Source of the DNA: Beaufortia kweichowensis | Lineage: Eukaryota > Chordata > Actinopteri > Cypriniformes > Gastromyzontidae | NCBI GenBank assembly: GCA_019155185.1 | Contig: CM032817.1 | Location: 2,677,974-2,741,973 of the forward strand | Direction of reading: 5' to 3' | Length of the DNA stretch: 64,000 nucleotides | Shown: positions 1-12,318 of the stretch, piece after piece | Layout of the letters: each line of letters begins with the position of its first letter | How positions within the stretch are numbered: position 1 is the first letter of the stretch | Position numbers and translations under genes: made by a program | Notes under the pieces: generated by a model | The model's database searches: none | What the model was told of the DNA's origin: nothing | What the model saw: the letters and a program-made list of their open reading frames with translations, nothing else

Positions 1-1688
1 TAGCGACAAATCAACAAAATCGAGAGCAATTACAGCAAAATTGAGAGCAATTTGCTGTAATCCAAATGGATAAAAAGACAAATTTGCTTTTTACTGGTCA
101 GAGTAAATTAAGAATAACATGCAAGACCTTACGATATGTTATTGTCAGAGAAAAACAGACTTTACTGTTTTCTTGGAATAGTGGAAATGCTGCTAGAACG
201 GATGTTATTTTCATGCTTTTTCTTTCGGGTTTTTTTGTGCGTTAGTCAGCGAGAGTGGATGGTGACAAGTAAACTGAGTGTTTTAAATGTCTGTCTGTCT
301 GTCTCTCTGTCTATAAAGGGAAAGAGTGAGGTTTTATGAAAGAATTACTCTTAGTTATTTTGTCCGCTTGCTTTAATAACAGCATGCTCTGGGCACTGAC
401 TTCACAAGTTTGTGTAAAACGTAGTTAGCCGTGTTCAATGAGAAATCCTTTTATACAAACAAATTAATGGTCATTGTCGCATTAGCTTTTTGGTTAGTAA
501 CCTTGTAATACTGCGAAACGGTAAATATATGACCTCATAACGTTTTTGTTTTGAAGGTTTATTTGCATGTTTATATTAGCTTGTATTTCCCAGCTTTTCT
601 GATGTCAGAAATTTGGACCTCATGCATGAATGAGTGTTGTCTTGTTTTTATATGGGTGTGTGTGTTTGTATACATCATATTGTTTCTATTTAATTGCTTC
701 CCACTATAAGGTGTGTTCTCACATAGATGACTGCTGTGTGTAATCATACACACCATGAGACCAGAGAAAAACACACACACACACACATTCACACAGGGGC
801 AGTCAGAGTTTAACCCACGGCTCGGCTGGTCTGAACTTGTGGTTTGTAATCACAGGTCTGTGTAACTGCGTTCATTCGCTGTGTGTGTGTGTGTGTGTGT
901 GTGTTTGTGTGTGTGAGAGACAGAATGTACTTTAACCAAATCTTACTCAGTGTCTGATGTAAGGAAAGGGCTGTAAATTCTCTGATGTACACAGACATTC
1001 ACACACAGACCCACACTGCAGAATGACTCCATTTGTAGTGTTGATCCATGTTTGTTGTCTTACATGAGAGTCCTGTGAGTAGTTTCTAGTTTCTAGCCTT
1101 TATTACTCTAATAAACATGTCAATTACGTTCCCAAAAATAATGTGGATGTAGTAGATTGTATTAGACACATTCATATGATTTTAATTGTTTATAGTAACA
1201 GTTACAGGACGTTTTGTCTCACTTGTGTTGTATTTTAAGGGCCATGTGTGGCCCTTCCTACAGTGAAATGCCATTGGTCCAAAATTCCACTCCACATGTC
1301 TGCTTATTATACATCAGTTTTGTTCTGATGATCTGTGATTGTGTTGTGTCATGCTGAATTTTTTAGTGTGAACAGATATATTACAAACATGTGTTGCGTC
1401 TGGTTTTGAAATCTGTTGATTTTTCTTTATTATTCTTTGTTAAAGTACAGCACGTGTATGTATAAACAGCCTGAAGTTTACAAATGATCTGTAGCACTTT
1501 TTCTAGTTTATTGTGGTTGTTAGATTTAAATATTTATTGAACATTGATGGTTTTTCATGTTTGATGTCTGTATTTTACAATGTTATAAATCACCGATTAC
1601 AATGGTTACATAGCTAATTGCTTTAATGAAATGCAACAATTGCATTTTCAGATCAATACAAAAACATTTTGTTTGTCTCTGTGTTTAG
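1..1688 (+). other. cpm intron (part)
   Basis: No coding exon recognised. Contains (CA)n at about 771-787 and (GT)n at 881-914. It is taken as intron because the exon at 1689 continues an upstream part of cpm. Confidence 0.6.
881..914. repeat. (GT)n microsatellite
   Basis: Near-pure GT dinucleotide run with one TTT interruption. Confidence 0.9.
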
Positions 1689-1858
1689 GTTGTAGGTCGT
1701 GTGTTACTGCTGCAGCTAATCGATTATTTGACCAGCCGCTACCTGACCGATCCTCTGGTGACACGTCTCTTAAACAGCAGCCGTATTCACATCCTGCCCT
1801 CCATGAACCCAGACGGATTTGAGTCGTCTTCACGAGACTGCTTGTACACAGTGGGCCG
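1689..1858 (+). CDS. cpm: cpm exon (first exon in window)
   Basis: Encodes a stretch starting VVGRVLLLQLIDYL and including NSSRIHILPSMNPDGFE, then DCLYTVGR split at the donor. The donor is CG|GTGAGT. Two acceptors are possible: TTTAG ending at 1688, chosen because it keeps a whole codon before VGR, or TGTAG ending at 1695. The human counterpart reads VGRELLLHLIDYL at this point. The last codon is completed by one base from the next exon, 8 kb away. Confidence 0.93.
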
Positions 1859-4010
1859 GTGAGTGTTTGTGCAATGATCTTAAAGCTATTTATACCACAG
1901 GATTGCATAGATAGAGAGAATAGTGGTGAAACCATGTGGGTCGAATCAAGTTTTTTTAGCTAAGGTTTAGTTAATAGTTTTAGATGGATTGGGGATGAGC
2001 AATGCATTGAAAAACACACTAGAATCTACACTAGAATCTAGAACACAAAAGCCGTGAAGGATTTTTAAATGGTTTATTCTCAAGTGCTCTACAGTTTGAC
2101 CAGCGAAATCAGATGAGACATTTAGAGACGCAACGCTCATTTCCCACAAGTCACCCAAAACTTTACAGATAAGCAGGATACAAAAGCTCAAAACACATGA
2201 TTTATCTGGCACTTGGCATCTTACTCATATACACACATGCACACACACAGAGATAAACTTTCATTATAGCGAACAGACTGAAACTCAAACAAAGTGAACC
2301 AGAAACAGCAGTGCATAGTGTTCCTGAAGGGAGGAGATGTCATCAGTCTAAAGCAATGGAAAATACAAAAAAACCTTTCTCCTGATCTGTTGTCATGACT
2401 GTCTGATAAACAAAAATTCAGCCATGTGGAAAAATGGTGAGTCAGTTCAAATCTACAGTCAGAAGATCTGAAAACATCAGGTTTTGATCATTCTGTTGAT
2501 GTTCAAACTTAGGTAACAATGGTGCTGTTCAGCAGACAGTACAGGTGGAACAACATCGACAATACGGTCAAAGAAGAACACATCAAAGCATTGTCCATCT
2601 TTATTTACAAAATAGTGATAGATCACATTGCTTTTACATAGGAAAGGCAGGAAAACCTGAAAACCTGCAATGGCTCTTGTATTATTTGAATAAAAGCAAA
2701 TTTAACTATCTAAACACAAACACTGCTGATCTGAAGGCAAATAGTTAAGAGACCAGTCAGGTGTTTGCCTTTCATTTTTTTCATGATAAGGTTGACATTT
2801 GCATAAAATTTCTCTGTTACTGAGCAAGAGGTGAGTTCTCTTATAATTAAACTTAAAAAGTAATCGACAAACTGATTAAAAAACAAGGAAAATTCATACA
2901 CAAGTTCAAGACTTCATAGAACGTCTCCGGTTTGCGTGATGACAGCATTCAATGGCACACGTCATCTGAAGCACAACTAAAATGCATACTATAGAGCATT
3001 GTACCACAACATGGCAACCCGCAGCCACCCACAGTCAGTGTGAACACACTTTTAGAAGTACACAAAGAAGTTCACTAGCTTTTTAAAATGAAGCAATCAC
3101 ATCAGATACCCCGTAAACCAAGCTCAACCGTATGCCCAACTTAGTATGCCCAAGACGTTGGAGACATAAAAGCCCTCATCTAATACCATAAAAGCCACAT
3201 CCTTGAATACAAATCCATCCTCCTCCTTCAAAACTGAGACCACAAAAGTGCTTCTGCTCAGATGGGGTACAATTGAAAACAGATCTGATCTGGGTTTGAT
3301 GATACAGTGGGCAAAGTCTTAAAATAGCCAAGCTTCTGAGGAGTGATCATCGAACAAGTCAAGCGTTTCAGAACAGGGTCGCAGTGGAGCATAAAATAAC
3401 TGCCCCGAACTGGAACTGCAGAGAAGATGATGAGCGCAACTTGCCACCAGCTTTGGCCACTTGGCCATATTTCAGAGCTGCAACATCACTGGAGTGCCCA
3501 AAAGCACAAGGTGTGCAAGCTCAGAGACAGGGCCAAGGTAAGAAAGGCAGCCATGCAGCTGTGTACATTGATGATGATGTTGATGGTATTTATATGTGCT
3601 GTGGTTCGCTCTTAGTGCTGCGGCTCTCGCTATGAGCTTCCTGTGAGGCTTGGCAAGCCTAAATAAACCAACCAGCGCTCTCAACCTGCTGAAACAAACA
3701 ACATAAGCTAGTCTTATATTTATACCCATCAGATAACGCATTACATGACCTTTCATGTTATAAAGGTTTGTTTACACATACAGTGATGACATCACAGGAG
3801 ATTGCATCAATGTTCTCAATCATCACTATGAATCTGTGTAAACGCTTCTTTAGGAATTAGGGTTCTGATTTTAGCTCTGAATCTAGTAACAGTTTTGTTA
3901 TAAATTTTAAATATAAAGACATTATGTTCTTCAACTTTGACTTAAACTTTTATTTATTTAAACAATTTAAAAACTTCAAAACTATGTATATGTATATATA
4001 TATGTATATA

Positions 4011-4043
<33 letters not shown>

Positions 4044-7000
4044 ATATATATATATATATATGTATATGTATATGTATGTATATATGTGTATATGTGTATA
4101 TGTATATATGTATGTGTATACGTATATATGTATGTGTATATGTATATATGTATATATATATGTGTATATGTATATATGTGTGTATATATGTATATGTATG
4201 TATATATGTATATGTATATATGTATATACATATACATATCAAGTGTAAGCATGATTATACAATCTTAGACATCCTCAAACAACTATCCAGTGAGGTCAGT
4301 TTAAAGAAAAACGCAATGATCAATGAACAAAAACCCTTCAAATGCTATGTTAAAAAGATATGATTTCTACTGAGACTTTAAAATGTCGGATATAAAGAAG
4401 ACTGTTCCACAATTTCTGAGCTACTACTAAAAAAGCTTGGTCGCCTTAGAAGCCGACTTCTTAGAATGAAAAACAGCCAACAACATTTGGTTTGTTAATC
4501 TTAGTGTCCTAACCGATGTGTAAAATCCCAAAATGTTAGCAATAAAATTTTGGGACATATTATGAAAAGCTTTAAAAACCAACAGTCTCAGTCCAGCAGT
4601 CAATGAAGAGACGAAAGCACTGGAGTAATGTGCTTTTAAAACTTTCATGTGATGAGATCAAATGCTCAAATTTCAACAGAAGAGTTATGTGTCAGACCAC
4701 AATTTGTAATGCAAGAATAAATTAAAAGGCCTATGTATGCATATTTTGGCAAAACCAGATGGAAAACCGAATATGTTTTATTTTCACCAAAACAGATGGA
4801 AATAATTTGGATAGTTTCAATAACAACCGGATCTCGATTTTCAACTCCAATATAATACAATGCATTTTCCAATGTGTGGAAGTATTTTGTGAGAATATCT
4901 GAAGGCTTAAATATTAAGAGATACATTGAGCGATGATTCCTTCTGATCCCCCTTAAAGCCACAAGATACTACCACAATTACCAAAATCAAATCATTTTTG
5001 TTATGTAATATTACTGGGATAATATCTGTTATTAGTCTGTGGGAAAAGGTTACACCTAGTCTCTGCAGACAGATGTACGGACCATAATAAGCAATAGCAT
5101 ACAGTTACCCTTTAGATTCAGAGGAAATGTGTCATTCTCAAAGGACTAATTGACAGGAAACGGCTGTCCTGATGAGAAGCCTCTGATCATTTGGGGAAAC
5201 GAGCTATTTTAAGATGCTGAAGTACTGCGACTATATTTGGAAGCTATTAAATTTACATCGTCGTCAGGTTTACGTCCAGCGCGGCAATACATTTTCCTTT
5301 GAGTTTAAGAAAACACAACTCGTGAGGTTTTGGGCTCGGATCAAAAGGTTCCACAAATGTTTTGGCCTGCTGTTGCACAGTTTCCCAATGTGGAGCGAGG
5401 GAAAACACACATGAATAAACCACTGGTCAGTTTGTCACTGGCGCAAATCAAAATCATATGAGGTTTTAAGGAAAAGCACTATAATTTCATGTAAAAGGAA
5501 CATCTGGACTATGAAAATGTTTCTTTAGGGCTTGTAAATGCTACATATTGATTTCATATCGAGCACATGTACATACTGCACATGCTGGGCTTTTTTTTTT
5601 CTGTGTAATATTTTAAAACACTGTTTTTCAGATTACTGTGTATGATCAAAAATACCATGTCAGTTGTCTTCTCGAACAGTGTCATCACTGTCGTTCTGTG
5701 GTGCTTTCAGAACATTGTTCAAATAGTAGTCAAAACCATGAAATAACTGTGGGAATTATGTTGTGACTAAAAGCATCCAAAATAAATGAACACTATGTTA
5801 TTTTTTAGCATCTTCAAAGGCGTCACCCTTTGACTAGAATTTGTAAAATCATACTCTTGACATTTTATCATTCAGCTTTTTGAGGTCTCAACCTGAGAAG
5901 CTTTTTAAACAACACTGGAGGAATTTCTATCTATGCTGGACTCATATCGACTGCTTTTTATTCATTATTTGCTCCAAGAAATCCATTTTTTAAAAATTAA
6001 CGTTTTTTTTTAGTTAAAGAAATGGATTATGTTGGCAGATTAATGTTTTTAAGGCCATGAGAAACATTTTTGTAAACTGTGCCTAAACTTTTGACAAAAC
6101 AAGACAGCCACCTTGTGTCAGGTGACCGATCGGCAAGAATGTTGTCATGAGAAATCGAGTCTGTCCAAGAAATCGGGTCTCCTCTGGGTGGTAGCTGTTT
6201 TAATGCCAGAGCAAGAGTTATTGCGATACTACAGTACTATTATTACTCCAAATGATAATAATAATTAGGGCTGAACAATATATCGAAATATCTCAAGTGT
6301 GCATATCGCAATATGCATATCGCAATAAATTAGTGATTCAATTTGAGTACTTTAAAAAAGTAATGTATGATCAACGTTTTAGGCTGAAGTGGATAATACA
6401 GTATCTGGCACATGGATGTTTCATAGCCAGAGACAAAGATTTCATAGCCAGCCGATGCTTCCTTTTCCATGAAATATCAAACGTTAGTATAATTTAAATG
6501 GATTTAAGAAAAAGAAATGTCGTCTTACATATCGAATATCGCATTAACTGGCATGCTATTGCATTTTGCTTCAATATCAGCCCTAATAAAAATACAATAT
6601 AATTAAACATTATTACACCAATGTTCGTATTCATTTAAAAATGTTGACATTACACAATTTTTTTTTACATTAATTACATTACAGATTATTGTAAATATAA
6701 AATAATCTAGAAAGCTATGGACACTTTTAAATCTGGCGTGACGTGTAATGGTGCTCCAGCTACTTTTATTTTATATTTTATGGCAGAATGTTTAGTTTTG
6801 GGTGAACTGTGTCTTTAAATAGCAGTGAAATACTCACATTCACCACTGATCACTCCTCAACCACAAAGCACAACATAAGTGCCATTTAATGCCTTTTACT
6901 CAGAGATTAATGGCTCACACGCATCCAGACACCCCGTGACAGCTCTGAAACTCCTCCAAATTAAACTGACAGAGTTAAAATTGCGAGGATTTTACGGATA

Positions 7001-10000
7001 CATGCCCACATTGAGCTCTGTGTGGCGAGCAGCGCGTGTGTCTGCGACTGTAAAGCTACAGTGATGAGAACAGCACCGTGGTAAATCAGCTGTGAGCTGT
7101 CATTGCATATAAACAATGACTGAAAGAAAGTAAACTCCATCACAGTGCGTTTACGGCCCTCGTAAATCTGTTTTCCACATGTCAGAGGTGAAGCAGGGTA
7201 CATTTTTTTTTCACCTAAACTAGGATTAGTGGCCATACTTACGATAACAGATACAAAAGAAATGGCTCGGATAACAGATGAAGACTGTCGGACAAGATAA
7301 GGGCAGCAGAGATCGTTCACTCTCTTCAAACTAACAACTCGCCACTAATGGAAACCTCGAGGGCACTTTCAAAAAACAGTTTATAGGACTCGAGGCTGTT
7401 AATCAAGTATTTTCGTGACAAAAGAGGCCTTCGCTTTACAAAGATCAGCTTAAGTGTGCGTCATGATTTAGATTTAGGGGTCTTACGAGAGGAATCAGGT
7501 GTCTGGATGAGGCCTGCAATCAGTAAAAGAAAACAACGCTTTAAACTGAGCCAGAAACTTCAAGATAATATAAGTGGATTCATGAGATTGTCGATCATTT
7601 TTCAAAGCAGATTTTAAACGAGTTGAAGAGGCGCAATATTTTTAAAGGAATCTGGCATAAACCAATTCATCTTTGGCGTTAAATTATATAGGCTAAGCAA
7701 GTTGTTTTTTTGTTTCGTTTCTTGAAAGGGGGAAACTACGTTCTGTTCGAACGGCGATGAAATGTGGCACACACACATCCTGTTTATTGCGTCGAGGTTG
7801 GTTTCACATTGAATTGCTTTTTGACGTCGACCACCCAGGGAGATTTAGGTCTTGAACCCTGAACCTCTGAACAAAAACCAGACAAAACACATTTTTTTTG
7901 GTTTATTTTGCATTGTCTGCTCAACAACAAACTGTGACCCGTCATATTTTATTTGGCTAAACATAATGGAAACTTACAAGAAATGTCAGTGATACACTAC
8001 TAGTCAAAGGTTTTGAATCAATTGACAAAAATTGACACCTGTATATTGTAATGTTTAATGTTTAATAGACAAACATATAATTGTTCCAACATATTAAGTC
8101 CTTCGGTTAGAAAGTCCAGCATAGATAGAAATTCCTTAAGTGTTGTTTAAAAAGCTTCTCAGGTTGAGATCTTAAGAAGCTGGATGATAAAATGTCAAGA
8201 GTATGATTTTACAAATTCTAGTCAAAGGGTGACGCCTTTGAAGATGACCAAATATAACATAGTGTTCATTTATTTTCAGTTATTTCACAGTTTTGATGAG
8301 TTTACTACTATTCTAAAATATGGAAAGAAATGTGGTTATGGAAACTTTTGACTGGTGGTGTAGGTGATATTTCACTCATCCTCACCACATTTTACATAAA
8401 TAAAATAGCATAAACAAGCCTTTATTATGAACGTTAAGATGTTTTTTATTTAATAGTTAAGCATGCTTAAATCCCAGTGCTGCAATTGTCAGTAGCCTGC
8501 TATGATGTAAAAACTTCTTCTGGGACTCAGTGAGAAAGATATAAATTTTTTTGAAAATGGGCTATTGTGTCTAGACAGGATGATTTTTTTAACTTTTATT
8601 TTTAAGATTTAGCCATTTCGGCCCGAATTCATAACTGTTTTACGAGGTTAATAAATCATCTGTGAAACGTAACAAGATGTATGATTCTCAGAAAAATGCA
8701 ATTGGCGCAAAAGTAGATCGTACCAAAACGTACGGATGAAAACATACATATTATCCACTTCGTATTGCCATGAACTTGGCCAGTTATGACTCCAGTTTTG
8801 TTTGAATGTTCTGATGTTGTTCTGATGATGTTTAATGTATCATCCAGCCTACATCCAGATTTGCTGGTTCAGCTCTGTCACATGTATTACCACAGAGTCG
8901 CTCTTTAAAGTCACTTTAAAGCATTGTGACAGTAAGCAGAAACGAGTAACAGAACGACACACTTCTGTAGGGTGTCGAGCAGGCGCTCTGTGTTCGGGAT
9001 TAAGACAGGCTGCTTTATCCGACGATGTCACGGCGTACATTCTTATCCACATGCTCAAACGAACGTGAAGTGCTGTCGCTGTTAGTTTGTTAGTTACCAG
9101 TTTGATGTTTTTTATTTTTGAAGATGCTGGTGTCGGCACAAGTTCAGATTCTCATTTAAGCCTTTAAACACAGAAGACACAGTCTGGGGTATTTAACTCA
9201 TCTACAAAAGAATATGATGGATGTTATCAAGAGCATTTGGCATTGGTAAACATTGTTTTAGAAACATTCATTATGATTAATGGGCAGATGAAAGCTTAAT
9301 CCAATTTACTGGTGGAATATTATGACTGAAGACTGACAGATACAAATATCGACTCACAGCAAAGCTTTTAAAATTTTTGTGGACTGCATTTACCTCACTA
9401 AAACCTTTGTAGCTACTGCACATGTAAAGTGTATTCATGGAAGTATGCAAGCTATGTAAGTGATGTGGGAAACTGACAAATGTGACATTTAAATTGTGAC
9501 AAATTTACTTTAGAGGACTTGTAAACGACTTTTCTAATGACTTATTTACTTTTCTAAGCGATTGTGCAAATAGCATACAGTAAAGTTGCACGGTTGCTTT
9601 GTTGTTCTGGGTAGATTGTAGCGTATTACTTTTGGACACCCATCACTTAAAGCAGTAATAGCAGAAACTGCACAGAAATTACGTTTAGGGGCTTAAGTGA
9701 TTACTAATTTTACAAAAAGATGAAAAATATGTGAGCCTGCTTGTGAAAATAATGCTAAATAATGTTAAGATCATTCTGTGAAAATATAACCTTGATTTAT
9801 TTCATTTTGACTGAGTAAGATTATGTCACAAATTTAAATCATAATGAAATTAATAGGTGAAATCAAACTTTAGTTTCACTAAATGATATGATTAAAATCA
9901 TAACAGCTTACAGTTATGTTTCCCTCTTACAGATATAATAAAAATGGAGTGGACCTGAACCGTAATTTTCCAGATGTGTTTGAAGGAAATATTCAAGAAA

Positions 10001-12240
10001 GGGAGAAGGAAGTCAGCGCGGTGATGGACTGGCTGAACAAGGAGACCTTCGTCCTCTCAGCCAATCTGCACGGAGGAGCGGTGGTCGCCAGCTATCCGTA
10101 CGACAACAGCAATGGCGGTCAGTCATTCACATACACACATACACATTAATAAACCTTGTTTAAAAATGTGATCTACTCCATCCACGGCACAATGAATCAA
10201 ACAGAAATGTGACTGCTGGTACTGCATTGGATTAACAGGAATGTTATCCACTGTCATTCAGGTAGTGAGCTACAGGAAGGCAGGAGCGTCTCTCCCGATA
10301 ATGACGTGTTCCTTCATCTGGCAAAGACCTACTCCTTTAACCACACTGAAATGTATAAAGGTGACACCTGTTATGGCTCAAATAACTTCGTCAACGGCAT
10401 TATTAATGGATATGACTGGTATGCTTTACCAGGTAAACATGAGTTTACTGTTGTTTTTATTGCCTAGAAAGTGTATTATCCTGTTTAAAGAGATATGAGA
10501 ACACCCAAAATGTTTAATTTTATCATTATTTATTCACCCTTTAATTGTTCTAAACCTGTATGAATTTATTTTTTTTAACTAAGCTGTTTTGGGTCACCAT
10601 TGAATCCTACAGTAGGAAAAAACATGGAAGTCAACGGTGACCCAAAACGGCTAAAATATCATTATTTGCGTTCAGTGTTACAAAGAAATGTATTTATTCG
10701 TAAATTAATGATTTTTAAGTTGACTCACAGTACCTAGATGAGCCTTTGTTTGAGAGGTTGCTGTTGGGGAATAACACTGGCCAATCAGAATCAAAAGCGC
10801 TGTATAACAACATTAGGTTACTACATCAGTTGAAATAAAAATGAAGAAAACGTCTACAGCATTTATTATTTCTTATACCTGATGTTAATTTGAATTAAAT
10901 CAATCGTCCTTTATATCTTGTCACATTAGGAATTGAATTATTCTTGAGAGATTAATATCTATTGAAACGATGATTGAAGCTTCCTTTTTTTATTCTCTCT
11001 CTCTCTCTGTCCTCAGGGGGAATGCAAGACTATAACTATATATGGGCCCAGTGTTTAGAGATCACATTGGAAATCTCTTGCTGTAAGTTTCCTCCAGAGA
11101 ATGAACTTCCTGCTCTATGGGAGGCAAACAAACCTGCTCTACTTGCCTACATGAAGCAAGTTCACCTAGGTAGGGACACACACGTACACTCACGCACAAG
11201 ACATATGGCACGTACACACTGTCGCACTTCATACAAGCTATGCATTTTTGTTTGTTCCCTGGCTATCAAACACACTTCTCCGGGATTGCTACCAGTTAAG
11301 CTACAGGACAGGTCACTGAATCTACACTCAATGAATCAACAACATAAGCAAACATTTAAACAAACAAAGCACAGTTTCAGTCAGTTTTAACCAACACGAA
11401 TGTTCATGTTTGTGGTTCGCAATGCCCTAAATTATGATGTGAATGCCACACATGTATATAATAACACACACAGACATACAGTACAGTAACATCCTGGCCT
11501 TTGGTGATGTGATAGTCCCACAGCTGATTTATAGGAACAACGCTCTTGTTATGGTCTCACACCTCTGTCCACACCCTTCATTGATACAAACGTTTCTGTA
11601 ACCCAACCACAGGCAAAACAAAGCAACCGTGAGCCAATATACACACCATACCTGAGCCTTTAACACCAGGGTGAAAGACAAACCTAACCACTAACAATCT
11701 TGTATTTGTGTTCGACTATACTGTAGCTTTGTTGCTTATTAGATCAGGCCGTAATCTTGCTTGTGTGACGCTGACTTTTTAGGAGTTACAAGTGCTATAA
11801 TTAGTGTTTACATGCGACACTGACTGACTTTATGATGGGTACGGCTTCACAAGAAAACACTGCAGGACACCAAGAGAAATATTTGACATTTTCAAGCTCG
11901 CTTTTTACAGGTTAATGTTGTGATGCTGTTGCTCTGGTCACATAGGCTTGTTGTGCAGTAATGATGCGGGCCGGATTTGAACTAGCTGGCATTTACAATC
12001 TTTTGATCTTTTCACGCTTGATCTTTGTGTACGGTATGTTTACACGTGTAATACTAGAATACTAGGTTGTAAGTCACAGTGATATTTTGCTTTTTAGATA
12101 TGTATTAGGTCCCTACTGCAATGTACAGCTATGGAGTTTAGGAAAAATTCAAATTAAGGGTGTGTGCAGATCCCTGATTCTGTCATCATTTACAGTATTT
12201 CGCTTCATGTTGTTCGAAACCTGTGTATGGCTCTTTTTTA

Positions 12241-12318
<78 letters not shown>

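Larger units (their letters stand above)
1859..9932 (+). other. cpm 8.1 kb intron with repeats
   Basis: Lies between two phase-matched cpm exons. It contains a TATATG microsatellite (3983-4240), a hAT-type element (6266-6585) and two copies of the same Tc1-like non-autonomous family in opposite orientation (5722-6000 and 7997-8362). The stretches 2000-3700, 4260-5700 and 8400-9930 hold no convincing coding or RNA gene. Confidence 0.8.

Noticed and set aside
3384..3635. 83-codon frame with mixed composition in the cpm intron
   Set aside because: No domain, no splice context and no similarity that I recognise.
3924..4363. Several overlapping open frames of 72-117 codons
   Set aside because: They are Tyr/Ile/Met/Cys repeats created by the TATATG microsatellite.
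4427..4648. Minus-strand frame with a Y..V.TLRLTNQ pattern resembling a DIRS-type recombinase
   Set aside because: Similarity is a handful of residues and no catalytic Arg-His-Arg-Tyr set is visible.
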